From NCBI GenBank assembly GCA_037953745.1, contig JBAKBP010000781.1, positions 62,001-126,000 of the forward strand: 64,000 nt of DNA. Reading direction: 5' to 3'. The position numbers and the translations under genes were made by a program. Origin of the DNA: Lithodes maja (Eukaryota > Arthropoda > Malacostraca > Decapoda > Lithodidae). Under the pieces are notes generated by a model. It saw only the letters and a program-made list of their open reading frames with translations. It ran no database searches and had not been told where the DNA came from. Positions 32,565-43,511 of this stretch are shown here, piece after piece. Numbering within the stretch: position 1 is the stretch's first letter; each line of letters opens with the position of its first letter.

Positions 32565-32813
32565 CAATACCATAAACAAATAGGAGTAAATCAATCACTA
32601 TAGAGAAATCTTGAACAAATATAATTTAAGTGGTACAGTAAAGAAAAGAAAAACGAATATAAGGCAACAAGATATATTCATTAACATAAACTAATAACAG
32701 GTAATCTTATTCAATTTACACTTATAATAATATTAATATGGACAGCGCATATGTAGGAAAAAGAATGGAAAAGGAGCAAAGGAATAAGCAAAGAAAATAT
32801 TTGGATAAAGAAT
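32565..32813. other. No recognisable gene
   Basis: AT-rich DNA between the Gypsy element and the inverted LINE fragment; nothing recognised. Confidence 0.4.
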
Positions 32814-33590
32814 CTATTTATTGCCGGATTCCGTGATACCTGAAGGGGTGGCCACAATCGCCCCCATGCATCTCTGTCCCCAGTCAGCACCCATTTCACG
32901 CATATACTTCTTAACTCCATCCTTCCACCTTTCTCTCAGTCTACCTATCCTTCTGTGTCCTTCCACTTCACTCTCGTACACTCTCTTAGTCATTGTCTTG
33001 CTTCCTATACATTCCACATGACTGAACCATATCAAGGTGTTCCTTTTCACACTTTCCAGCACATACATCCACACCACACCGCTGGCATACTTCCTCATTC
33101 GTATTTCAATCCCTCCATGTAAACCGGAACACACTTCTCCAGTAACTCATTTCCACCCCTCTCACTCTTGATTTGTGCCTCTCCAACAACCTCCATGCTT
33201 CACACCTGTACGTCAATGTCTGGATTACCCCAGTATCATGCAAGGACCTCTTTACTTTCATGCTGACCACCCTATTTCTTGTTATAGCTTTCAGCATTCC
33301 TACAACCCTCTTCACCTGTTGCATCCTCTCCCGCACTTCTTCCTCCATACTCCCATCTTTACTCAACACACTGCCCAAACACTTAAATTAGCTGACATTC
33401 TCTATAACTGACCATTCAACCTTACCTCACACTCTGTGTCTGCACCCCTTTCAAAGACCATAACCTTACTCTTCCCCGTATTTACCTTCAGATTCCGTTT
33501 TTCACACACTTTTTCAAACAATATTTACCAGACCCAGCAACTCCCACTCACTATCACTCATTAGGACTGTATCGTAAGAAAGAGAAACAT
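32814..33590 (-). pseudogene. LINE RT C-terminal fragment, same family as 27688-28008
   Basis: Minus-strand translation: a DTVLMSDSEWELL block near 33560 (the region following a YADD box), NLKVNTGKSKVMVFERGA, then VKRSLHDTGVIQTLTYRCEAW (33378-33106 frame), YWRSVFRF and finally VLESVKRNTLIWFSHVE, GRLRERWKDGVKKYM and ATPSGITESG (33134-32814 frame). The last part is homologous to the LINE tail in the Gypsy protease. Several frameshifts and stops. The catalytic core is missing upstream. Confidence 0.75.
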
Positions 33591-33883
33591 GACAAGGTTG
33601 CTTGTAGCTGTTGTCCCTTGCAATGTAATGAGTAATAAAGAGACAAATTTAAGGCTCAGTACATTGGAGTCTTAATATTTGAACATGCAGAGCTTGAAAG
33701 TTGTAGTAGGAGGGAAAGATTGTGTTTAGGAATAGAGGGTATATTAATTGGTAGTATACTCCATTAGAACATTATTTGTTTTGATTCTGAGGCTCTAAGT
33801 AGTTACGCCAATAAAAGTGCATATGTGGCACAGGATATAGACTCAATGATTGTTAACACCTAGGAAAGCTGTAATACCTTTAC
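33591..33883. other. Probable intron sequence
   Basis: Unique AT-rich DNA adjoining the donor side of the predicted minus-strand exon. Nothing else is seen. Confidence 0.4.
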
Positions 33884-33961
33884 TTTGTTGTAGTGTCTCC
33901 ATGTCTCTCCTCAATGATCCCACAGTCTCGTGGCACATAAGTAACCTCACTCTGGCGTCAT
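33884..33961 (-). CDS. Predicted host exon, charged helical segment
   Basis: On the minus strand a CACATTTTCAG acceptor precedes it (AG at 33963-33962) and a GTAAAG donor follows (33883-33878). The 78-base exon is a multiple of three with the same phase (2/1) as the 10608-10706 exon. The frame is open and encodes DARVRLLMCHETVGSLRRDM then ETLQQ, a charged, Leu-spaced helical sequence. On the minus strand it lies upstream of 10608-10706; joining them keeps the frame. Short exons are easily mimicked by chance, but splice sites, phase and composition agree. Confidence 0.5.
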
Positions 33962-33963
33962 CT

Positions 33964-34693
33964 GAAAATGTGAAATTCGTTAATAGATAATAATGTCTTC
34001 ACAACCACTCACATTGACATACATACAACATAAAACGATTTTTTCAAAGACACTGTCAACCATACAGCTTTTATGTTTTGAAAGAAAAAATACAGGCAAT
34101 TTGCTCATGACAGACCTATATTTGTTAAATATATATAATGCACAAGCATAATTCAGGGAAAAAATTGGTAATTAAAAAATAATATTACTTTCCCACTCTA
34201 TAGGAATGCAAATTACTATAATTCAATTGAAATAATAGTTTTAAATTATATACAGGATAAAATATTTACAACACTCTCCCCTTTCAATTGTCTAACATTT
34301 GAATCGTGCCTTGTAACGAAGGCTCTGAATAGCTGAAACTGTCACCAGAGTCCTGCCTCCCTGACGTTGGCCACACCCCCAGAATCCGTTAATTTTTCGT
34401 CTTGACCAATTGACCAGACAGCTGAGACAGTACCAAACAATCTCGGGAGGCTGTATGCTTCTGTCTGTTAAAATCACCAAACATGACTATACATTACCAA
34501 ACATTCGCCTCTTTGTGCATTTGAAAAAATTGCTTATAGTCAATACACAGCCAAAAATGTTGGCATAGACATAGGAAGAACAGTTGTTGTTCATTATCGT
34601 TAAGAATGCAAGGGATTAATAATGTATAGACTGTTACGTATCTTGATCCTCAAGTGGTTAACTTGATGAAACTAGATAGCACAGAGATATATA
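33964..34693. other. No recognisable gene
   Basis: AT-rich unique DNA. A 62-codon minus-strand frame (34480-34292) has no signature and is not called. TGTTACG at 34632-34638 resembles the complement of an LTR 3' edge (see the candidate LTR entry). Confidence 0.4.
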
Positions 34694-36240
34694 TTAACCC
34701 TCTCCGACATATGACGCGATTTTGAGCCTATTGGGGATACTTTAAAGCCTTTGTTACCATCAGGGGTATTTAGAAACCTTTAGTTTAGTTACTTCAACCT
34801 CTGCAGTTGTCTTTGAGTTAGCTGTGGGCAGAAAACTAATTTTGGAGAGGTAATTATAAGAGTGAGAGAACTCTATTTCTGATTGCTAATCTGGCAACCT
34901 CTGCGTCATAAATGCGTAATAGGGTTAAGGTATCAGTCAGCTGAAGGCAAAACGAAAGTAAAATCTAATAACATTATTTCTTGTTGTTGCTTCCTTTCCT
35001 TTTGGATCTTAGGATTTGGTATCCTTTATTGACTGATACTCTTTAATTATGACAAAATACTGAAACTAATTAAAGTCATGTAGTATTTATAAAGAATTAT
35101 TATTTAACCGAAGCTTAGTAGGCTATGGTTATGAACCGAATAAGTTATATCTAAAGAAGGACTATTAATTATATATCAAGTCTTGAAAGATAAATATTAA
35201 GGTAAGAATATTTCTGTCTCTTACCCTTTTTGAAATGAATAAATAGTTTTCTTATATCATGTCCTTTTATTTATATTTAATGTAGTTATTATTCTTGGAT
35301 CTTGTCTTACTTTAATAGTATTATATTATTATTATCAGGATTAATATCAAAGTCACATAAAAAGTTAAATATATATTTAATAATTAGATAAATGTATTTT
35401 CTTAACCACGTAACATTGAGGTTTGATTATGAGTAAATTAAGTTACAAGATCGCTTCATAGATTCGATTCAAATCTCACTCAAATAATATGAAAAACAAA
35501 AATAATATTTTGAAGCTAAAAGAATTTTCTTCAGCTTAGGAAATCACTAGAAGTAACATTAAAACAACCATGTTAGTCTAAGGCGATATTACTAATATGA
35601 GACAATAGTATCACCGTTCTTGTTCTTACCAGCAATGTAAGCTTAATTAAAAGAAAATGAAAGAACTCGCAAGTATTAATATAAAACAATAGTATTACTT
35701 TTATCATAACCCAATTACTTAAAGAGTTGCTTTAGTCCACAAGTCAGTCAACTACAATAGTTAAGTACATAATAGTAGCGCTAACGTTAATTCCCAATCA
35801 CATATCTCACTAGCCAACATAAGTGTTTACACCGAACACACTTAACACACACTTATATAATCTGACTGACAGTCACAATCCCATTATAATACTTCACCCC
35901 GGTCTTCCTCCAGCTGCATGTTCACCTTTCCAACTCCAAATGTTACTGATTTGAATGCCCACTACTCAGGTCTTATATACTATGCAATGATGGTGTAGGA
36001 ACGAATCAGGAGGCGGGAATGGTGCGCGCCCCAATCACAGCTCCTCTAGTTGCGTAGCAGATGCGTGGTCCAATGGGATCGATCATCGTCATAGCGTCGG
36101 GTCATCGAAGTAGTTTGCAGGGTCCCATATGACGCACACAGGTGTGAAGGCTTGTTTGCTGGTATGCAGGCGAGCTGGTTTCCACTCACTGGTTCCCTCG
36201 CTGGTCTGCTTCACCGCCCCGGTAAGTCGGCACTCCTTCA
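34632..36240 (-). repeat. Candidate degenerate LTR or promoter-bearing repeat, minus strand
   Basis: The left edge TGTTACG matches the complement of the CGTAACA that ends the Gypsy LTRs here. On the minus strand about 1.4 kb upstream of that edge lies a promoter-like arrangement: CCATTGG and GTGATTGGGG (CCAAT-type boxes, about 36080 and 36040), GGCGCGCACC, then AGTATATAAGACC (TATA) near 35978. The size would match the 1.7-1.8 kb LTRs, but no opposite TGTGACG edge or duplication is found. Speculative. Confidence 0.25.
34694..34928. mobile_element. 235-bp TTAA MITE
   Basis: TTAA at 34694-34697 and 34925-34928. The ends TTAACCCTCTCCGACATATG and (complement) TTAACCCTATTACGCATTTA are imperfect inverted repeats, both followed by ATGACGC. 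The CATATGACGC motif is shared with the 311-bp MITE. No coding capacity. Single copy in the window, so the empty site is not available. Confidence 0.75.
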
Positions 36241-36830
36241 ACTCTTAACTCTAACTCTTAAATAAACACATACAGGGCTCCGTATGTCAGAAGACTTACT
36301 ATATAATTTATCCTATTTCTAAATAAACACACAAATTATATAATTTCTTCCAAATGCTTTGGATTAATAGTTTTTATAGTATTTTGATCACAGAGAGCTA
36401 ACCTCGTGTTCACAGCAAATGGAGGTCAGTCTACACTTTAAGGCTTAAACAAATGCATGAACAGGGCATTTATAGTGTTCATAATATTATATCCACATAT
36501 AGGTATATTCAACTAAAATATCTTAGCATTCACATTTCCAAATTAGTATTATACCACGCCACGTCACGTTCCCTACACTCAGGGGATAGATGTCAGTGGG
36601 AGTTCAATCAGTTCATTCACTTTGAGTACTCGATCATAATCAAACGAGGTGAAACAAAATGGATGTTTTATCATTTTACTTGTGCTTCGTATGATACTGA
36701 TTTGCATATTTAAAACTAAGATATCTTAATTGAGTACAATCTTGCAAAACAATTGTTCAATGTATGTTTGTTTTTCAAACTACAGACATAGTGAGAGTGG
36801 ACCAGACCAGACCAGATCGCTGGAGTAAAG
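34929..36830. other. No recognisable gene
   Basis: AT-rich sequence, partly covered by the candidate LTR above. An 86-codon plus frame (36453-36713) has no signature. TATGACGCAC at about 36127 echoes the MITE motif. Confidence 0.4.
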
Positions 36831-37366
36831 TTTAGGCACGTTTTCGCGAGACAATAAACGTAGGTACATCCAGGTATACCTGGGTCAGCTCAGTTTTCCC
36901 GAGTCCCTCTACCTAGGTGTACCTGGGTCGACCCAGCCCCAGTCGATGTTTTCGAGAGCCAGTGACGTCATCTGGCGCTGGGTGTACCTGGGTAAAGTCA
37001 GCCCTGGGGGCCGAGTAGGGCTGGGTTGGAATGGGTTGCCTGGGTGATCTTGACGTCATTTATGACAAACAAGATGGCGGAAAATGTAGGGTATGGTGAA
37101 GAGCTCGTTCCCAGTGTCGAGAGTGCTTGGCGTTTTTCACAAGATCTTGGATTTTTTGCCCAGACCATGCGATATTGAAAGTTTTAGTAGGAATCTAGGA
37201 TGTATTTAGGGGAGTTAATATTGTTTTTGAGGGGATAGACCTTGTCCTTGTCTAACACATTGATATGTTGTTGTTTTTATGTCATATTGCATGTATTTTA
37301 ATATTTGTTCGCATACCATATTAAAATTCAGAATAGACAGAAAAAAAAGTAGAAAATCCTCTATCA
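36831..37366. repeat. Cluster of ACCTGGGT motifs, then AT-rich DNA
   Basis: The motif TACCTGGGT recurs at about 36877, 36919 and 36987, with CCTGGGTGA near 37040 and inverted ACCCAG/CCAGGT versions between. It could be the subterminal region of a DNA transposon; no ends are identified. Positions 37070-37366 are AT-rich and immediately precede the DIRS gag-like frame. Confidence 0.5.
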
Positions 37367-38008
37367 ATGCCTCTTTATTGGAGCAGCCATATTGAAATAT
37401 CTCAGCGAATCAGAGTGCCGTATAGACTTTTCTCCCAATACATTGTTACGCACCAGGTGGCGAAATCTATGCTAAGATCTACTCAGGCAATCGCGGACGC
37501 GGAGGCCAGACGATCAGTTGAACTATCTCGGCGGTTACTCCTTCAGACTTCTATTCAGTCATTGGGAGATATCCGCACAGCCTTGCTCGAGGCGGTGCGG
37601 GCGAGACAGGATCTTAGGATGTCCCTGGTAAGGAAACTTCCTGATAGAATTGCAAACCAGGTGGTCATGTCGCCGGTGCTAACTCCCTCTTTAATGTCCC
37701 CTGATCTGTGGAGAACTGTTTTCAACATGGCTCAAGCCGTTAAGCACAGTCCCATCCCTTCTAAGAAACCTGCTTTTAACTTTCCCAAACCCAAACCAGT
37801 CACAAAAGCTCAGCCGGGTGGGTCAAAGCCTTTTCATATACCAAAGTCCACTTCCCCCCAAGGTCAGTACAGGTATAGACAAGGTAAGTTTGCAGGTCAG
37901 AAAGGACGAAACTATAACAGACCGGGCCAGGGCCCGTCTTCTGCCAACGCCGGCCAGTCGGCTAAGCGTCCACCACCACCACCACCTCCACCACCATCAA
38001 AAAACTAA
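37367..38008 (+). pseudogene. DIRS gag-like protein
   Basis: A 213-codon frame. The N-terminal half is helical and charged (ARRSVELSRRLLLQT, LLEAVRARQDLRMSLVRKL). The C-terminal half is Pro/Gly/Lys/Gln-rich with RYRQGKFAGQKGRNYNRPG, ending in a proline run before the stop at 38006-38008. DIRS gag-like proteins commonly have such a basic, Arg/Gly-rich nucleic-acid-binding tail. The true start is unclear. The frame itself looks intact, but its element is not. Confidence 0.65.
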
Positions 38009-38214
38009 AGTCTCTCTCACTCCCAGGGCCGGTCTCACGGCGGGTGGATCAGAGGGTAGTACAGGCGGCGAACTCTTGTCTGCTAACTTGGTCGTTCCGG
38101 ACGTGTCACCGCGCATGGCCAGTAAATACTTGGGCAAGAATGGTGGCACGCAAGGGCATCACCTGGCAGTGGCTCCGGTGACCTCGTTTACGTCAGCCGT
38201 CAAAGGCAAATTTA

Positions 38215-38965
38215 GTGTCATTAGAGGTGGAGTCACTGATCCAGGAAATGATCGCCAAGAATGTCATCATTCCGGTCCCTCAAAATTACCCAGTTTTTAC
38301 ATCCAAACTATTTCTAGTGCCCAAAAGGGACAGTGTTCAGATGAGACCAGTCGTAGACCTGTCTTATCTGAACCTCCATATTCACAACGTGTCATTCAGG
38401 ATGTTAACAGTAAACCAGATCAGGCTAACACTTCCGCCGGGAGGATGGATGTGTTCTTTAGACCTGACAGACGCGTATTGGCACGTCTCAATAAACAAAA
38501 GATTTCAACGGTTTCTGGCCTTAAGAATAAAGCATCAGACTTATGTCTTTCAGAGGATGCCGTTTGGATTAAACCTAGCACCTCGCTTATTCACGAAATT
38601 AGTCCGGCAAGCCCTGATGCCCTTGTTAAAGCAAGGGATCAGGATTTTATGGTACCTAGACGACTGGCTAGTGGTGGCAGAGACGGAACAAGTATGCATA
38701 AATCATGTCAACATAACATTAAACCAAGTCAAAACTCTAGGGTTCAAGGTCAACCTGGTAAAGTCAAACCTTGTTCCCTCAAGAGTAGTTCAGTGGATAG
38801 GGCTGGTCTGGGACACAGCTACTCTCACTCTGAGTCAGAGTGTGGATAATCGCAACAGATTTCGCAGGAAATTGTTTCTGTTTCTTCACAGTCTGACTAC
38901 GACACAAAGAATCTGGGAGTTTCTGGTCGGCTCTCTCAACTGGATTCAACTAACTGTACAGTTGG
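38215..38965 (+). pseudogene. DIRS reverse transcriptase
   Basis: Motifs in one frame: LEVESLIQEMIAKNVIIPVP, TSKLFLVPKRD, MRPVVDLSYLN, WMCSLDLTDAYWHVSI (first catalytic Asp block), FQRMPFGLNLAPRLFTKLV, ILWYLDDWLVVAE (catalytic YLDDW at about 38647-38665), GFKVNLVKSNL and VQWIGLVWDT. This is the DIRS/Ty3-related RT family. A second frame is open across the same DNA (37818-38849, 343 codons) but lacks recognisable motifs. RT continues into RNase H by a change of frame near 38970. Confidence 0.85.
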
Positions 38966-39919
38966 GTCAAACGTTTAATATTGGAGGGCAACAAATATTT
39001 TCCGCTCTTGCCGGCGAAAAAATTATGGCCCATACCAAAATTAATCCACAATTTGCTAGCGGTCTGGGCGAAGAGGGAAACATTACACTCAGTCATGTCA
39101 TGGACCTCTCCTCCGCCGACGGTATGGGTAGACACGGATGCGTCAGGAACGATAGGTTGGGGCTTTCAGTCAAACCAAGGGCACCAGGGTCAAGGGCTTT
39201 GGTCCCATTTAGAAATCTCCTACATCAATGTCAAATAATTACTAGTCCCCTTATATTTCCTTCAGGCTCACGGCTCTACTTTACGGGGCAAGTCGGTGGC
39301 CTTCAGAATGGACAATCTGAATGCGGTTCACTGTATTCAGAAACAAGGGTCGACGAGATCTCGGAGGTTGCTAAACGTGTCAGAAAAGATTTTTATTCTA
39401 GCCAACAGGCTGGACATTCAGCTTCACGCATCTTATCTCCCAGGCGTAGCAAACGTCTGGGCAGACGCTCTGTCTCGGAGACAGAGCACAACAGTAGAAT
39501 GGGCGCTCAAGCAAACCATTTTCGACCAAATGATTGCAGAGCCTTACCATCCACAAGTGGATTTGTTTGCGTCAGAGGAGACTCACAAACTCCCACTGTA
39601 CCTCACCCGCCGGACGATAGCGCCGGCGGGCGGGCCAGACGCACTAGTGACAGACTGGAACAGATGGAGTTCCATTTATCTGTTTCCGCCACTAGACGCA
39701 TCTCTAATGTGCCACGTAGTAAACAAACTACAGATTTATCGGGGCGTAGTCTCGCTAATCGCGCCCCTGTGGCCGGCGCAGTTGTGGTACCAGCAATTGA
39801 AAATGTGGTGCCCGCACCCGGTGTCACTCCCGGTCGGGTTTTTCCACTTAGACACAATTGGCAACCTAGAGACCTCGCTGACTTTTGCATTATGGACATT
39901 CAGGAGGCCAAGTGGCTAA
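38966..39919 (+). pseudogene. DIRS RNase H and C-terminal extension
   Basis: In the frame of 38981: PPPTVWVDTDASGTIGWGFQ (catalytic Asp), stop at 39239-39241, then FRMDNLNAVHCIQKQGS (the DIRS DN motif), HASYLPGVANVWADALSR (catalytic Asp near the end), then a typical DIRS tail (VDLFASEETHKLPLYLTR, PLWPAQLWYQQL). The RT-recombinase frame stays open across the same bases with no stop for about 300 codons, so the two coding frames overlap, as in DIRS-1. One in-frame stop makes this copy defective. Confidence 0.8.
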
Positions 39920-40346
39920 CGCCATATGGTAGAGACGTGACCAATAAATTCATGAATCAATATACCCAGTCTACAAGGCGACAGTATCAATCGCATTGGC
40001 AGGCCTTTACTTCCTGGATTCTTAGAACAGAACAAACGGTGCCCTCGGTGGCTTTGGTTTTTAATTATTTAAATTATCTGTTCGAGCAGAAACGTTTATC
40101 TGTCGTAACGTCAAAAAATAACTTAACAGCGATTAGGATGCCGTTTTTGGACCTTACCGGTCTCACCATACCAGTCGCGGAGGAAACAGGTTTTATGAGG
40201 GCATGTTTTAAACTCCGCCCACCTCCCCGTCAGCTCATGCCTACCTGGTCTCTGGACAAAGCATTGTCGTTACTTCATTCCCGTCTGTACCAATATACTG
40301 CAGATTTTACATTACTCTTAAAAAAGGCAGTATTCCTTATGGCTTT
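39880..40346 (+). pseudogene. DIRS tyrosine recombinase, N-terminal part (interrupted)
   Basis: In the RT frame: YGRDVTNKFMNQYTQSTRRQ, YQSHWQAFTSWI (core-binding helices), VFNYLNYLFEQKRLSVVT, LDKALSLLH, LLLKKAVFLMAF; then cut at 40346 by the Gypsy LTR. The continuation at 50776 begins with the ATGNRVSEL block that carries the first catalytic Arg, and CTTT is present on both sides as the target duplication. The enzyme would integrate circular DIRS DNA. Confidence 0.85.
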
Positions 40347-41629
40347 TGTGACGCCTCCCGGCGTTAGCACAATGGTTGCGTGGGGCATTGCAGCTCGCTA
40401 GCGCTCGCCAGGATGGGGGGATGGGCTACAGTTCTCCTAGAATGATCTGCTTTATGTAATTAGTGTCGTGTTGCCACAGACAGTCTAGAAATGGTCTTTG
40501 TTTTGGTCTGTGACCGCGCCTTATATTTTATATTCGCTATAATATAAATGTTGCTTGTGTGAGAGGCGAGCGAGAGAGGGTGAGGGAGTACACCTGGCAG
40601 CGGGGTGAGCTATGACGCGGCTGGCTTGGGCGCTGACGGCGTTGGCAGCCGGGTGGTCAACTAGTCCCTTCCCATCACGGCCTCGTGTTCTTTACCAGCT
40701 CAGAGCTTGCCTGACACGCGTATCACCTACATCCTTTGCAATTCTGTCCCCCATACTCGCCACTTTGCATACTATTTCTCTCTCTCGACTTCTCCTTTCT
40801 CATTCTCTAATCTTTTTTAAACTCAACATCCCTTCTGGTTTCAGCATAGACGTTCACCGTCGGCCAGTCGTATTGTACGCGAAGCTCTCAGATATTTCCA
40901 TGTATTAGATTAAGGAGGTATTAGGCTTTATTGAGGGTTAGAGAGACGGACTTTTCCGTATGTGTCCTCTCTCGGGAAGGTTGTAGACCGGTATATGTCT
41001 CCCTGGCAAGGTGTTGAGTGATTCTGCTTGGTTATCTAAAGCTAGACTAGGGGTAAGGTTACTGTGTCGTTGTCTCCGATGTGTGCAGTGTTAGCTAAGC
41101 CCTGCACGACATCGACAGGTACTGTGGGAGCCTAAGTTGTCTTCGGGTGGGTTTACTTTGCGAGCACAGCGCTGTGGTGTGAGAGGGCCATAGCCTATCC
41201 CTCACAACATAGTGCTGCCTCTTTGTGTTGACTTCTGAGGGATCGCCAGGATAGAACTAGGTACTAGAGACCTAGATTTATCAAGAGAGCATCCCGTCAT
41301 ATAACGTAATCTTCATTATACCACCTTCGGACAACGTTAGGCTACGAGCCGCATGCTCGCCCATTGTTGCCCTGCCTTGATACCCCAGCTAGACTTTATT
41401 AACTGAGCAGACACTGGTTAGAGATAAGCCCCCATTATTATATGTATGCAACATTATTATTCACTGCACTTTTGAGCCGAGGTTGTTGTTGAGTTGCACA
41501 ACCCTAGTAGGCTGTTGCGTTGTGTCACGAAGCATTTCTTTAGTTGTCGAGCATTACTACCTTCGCGCAGTCTTTATTATTCGCCTGCCTATTATTACTA
41601 TATGTCCTAGTATTTATTGTGACCCGTAT

Positions 41630-42883
41630 GCCACCGTATTGGTGGCAATTTTTTAAGGATCATTGAAGATTTTTTGACGAAAAGATCTCAGTCTGTGGTC
41701 ATTGATGGGTGTCATTCCCCTTCTGTTACTGTTGTTTCTGGTGTTCCACAAGGCAGTGTCCTTGGGCCTTTGCTTTTTATTATTTTTACTGCTGACCTGT
41801 GTTCCGAGCTTGAAAATAAACTAATCTCCTATGCTGATGATACAACTTTATATGCGTCAATTGCATCACCAACAGATCGACACATAATTGCTACTGCTCT
41901 GAATAGGGATTTAGCCAAAATTACATCATGGTGTGAACTTTGGGGCATGAAACTTAATGCTAGTAAAACACACTCCATTATCATCAGCAGATCTCGTACC
42001 TTGGATCCTCCCCATCCTTATCTACAAGTTTCTGGCGAGCAAATTGAGAATGTGGATACTCTGCGTTTGTTAGGAGTTACTCTTGATCCCAAACTTACTT
42101 TTGAAAAGCATATTCGTTCTTTCTCCTCTTCCATTTCCCAAAAAATTGGTCTGCTTCGCAAGGTTTATAAAACATTTGCTTGTGACGCCACAGTTATCAA
42201 GTCTTTTTATGCTTTTATTTTGCCACATTTCGAGTACTGCTCACCTGTCTGGTTGTCAGCAGCTGACTGCCATCTCATGTTGCTTGACAGGTCGCTAAAT
42301 TCCATCAGTTTTATTTTACCTAATTTGTCTCTTGATCTGTGTCATCGACGTAAAGTTGGTGCCCTTAGTCTTTTATTTAAAGTTTTTAACAACCCTCAGC
42401 ATCCCTTACATGGGGTTCTGCCTGGGCCCTATGTCCGGGCTCGTGCAACTAGATTCACAAGCAATCTTAATTATCTTGCCATGAGCCGTGTTAATTTTTC
42501 TACTACACAGTTTTCACGGTGCTTTGTGCCGGCCATGGTTGACTTGTGGAATAAGTTGCCAAATGAGCTTGTCAATTCAGCTAATATCTCCATTTTTAAG
42601 TCTAGAGTTAATGCTTTTTTGCAGCATTAATTCTAATTTTTAAACTTATTTTATTCTATTTTATTGTATTATATTTAAGCTTGATATCCTCCACTGCATA
42701 ATATGTTATCTGTGTTTAATATGTGTATATGTACAGTACAGTATACAGTGTATGTTTTTATTTTTTCCTAAGTTGCCATAGTCTCTCTCCAGTGCCTCCG
42801 GGTGTTTTGTGTGGATTGATCTTGATGGTGTTTCTGCACCCTGGTTGGAGACTTCGGCATCTCATATAATAATAATAATAATA
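41630..42883 (+). mobile_element. 5'-truncated LINE in the 5' LTR, (ATA)n tail
   Basis: The 3' LTR reads CCCGTATTCTGCATTATAATTG. In the 5' LTR the sequence after CCCGTAT is replaced by 1254 bp ending ATAATAATAATAATA, about five target bases being lost. The tail and truncation are typical of non-LTR insertion. It differs from LINE families A and J and from the CR1/L2-like family; the clade is unassigned. Confidence 0.88.
41674..42630 (+). pseudogene. LINE reverse transcriptase C-terminal two-thirds
   Basis: The frame is open and uninterrupted from the truncation point to its stop at 42628-42630: GVPQGSVLGPLLFIIFTADL, LISYADDTTLYA (catalytic YADD, about 41826-41850), WGMKLNASKTHSIIISRS, LRLLGVTLDPKLTFEKHI, FEYCSPVWLSA, RRKVGALSLLFKVFN and VDLWNKLPNELVNSANISIF. 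The fingers and first palm motifs and any endonuclease are missing because of 5' truncation. No stops or frameshifts are seen, so it is a recent insertion. Confidence 0.88.
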
Positions 42884-43301
42884 ATTATAATTGTTCAAGA
42901 TTCTTTACGAACATCTTCCCAGCATCAGACTTATTTCAGAAGTTTCCAGTTGATGTTGCAGGACTAGCATTGCACTGTCTTTAATACAGGAGTGCCAGTT
43001 ATTTGAGTATCTACCGTAACGTTAATTAATCACGTTAACTATCTTTTCTTTGTGTAACCTAATCGAGTAATCTTTTACTGTTTGAGAATAGGCTGTTTCA
43101 TCGAGCGTCAGCCTCGTGTGTGTGCACCAGTTACCGAGTCATAGGATACCTCGTTGTCCAGGCACGACTCAGGGCGGTAATGGTGTTTTGTTTTCCAGTG
43201 TTTAAGGCAGGGGTTGGATCTAGTGTTACCGTTGTTGCATTTTGCCATTATCTAGTCCAATGTTGAAGAGCCCTGTGTCTTTGAGAACCTGGGTTGTAAC
43301 A

Positions 43302-43320
43302 AATGGCGACCTTGCCAGGA
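43302..43320 (+). promoter_or_regulatory. Candidate primer binding site
   Basis: AATGGCGACCTTGCC starts immediately after the 5' LTR; TGG would pair with a tRNA CCA end. It is conserved with the minus-strand element (AATGGTGACCTTACC). The primer tRNA is not identified. Confidence 0.6.
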
Positions 43321-43511
43321 TCTTGTGAACTAAGAGATAATTGCAGGATTGTTGTGGTCATTTGTTTTATTGAGGAATATAGTGGGCACGTTAATTTTTT
43401 TTTGGCAAAGTAGTATAGCACTTGAGAGTCTTCAGACATTTTTGGCAAGTGAATAGTGCTACATAAGAGTTTGGGGTACTTCTTTTCTGAATATTGTGGT
43501 GAGAAATTTTT

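Larger units (their letters stand above)
40347..43301 (+). repeat. 5' LTR of the plus-strand Gypsy element, with LINE insertion
   Basis: 2955 bp against 1707 bp for the 3' LTR; the difference is the LINE at 41630-42883. TATA-rich promoter-like text (TTATATTTTATATTCGC) is at 40524-40540. A 98-codon sense frame (40612-40908) is repeated in the 3' LTR (49334-49630) with few changes. It shares its 3' edge style (CTAGTCCAATG...GAGCC...CGTAACA) with the solo LTR family. Confidence 0.92.

Noticed and set aside
34632..36240. Confident call of a fourth Gypsy LTR
   Set aside because: Only one matching edge (TGTTACG) and a promoter-like block; no opposite edge or target duplication, so kept only as a low-confidence entry.
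36831..37060. ACCTGGGT cluster as a complete DNA transposon
   Set aside because: No terminal inverted repeats or target duplication could be fixed.
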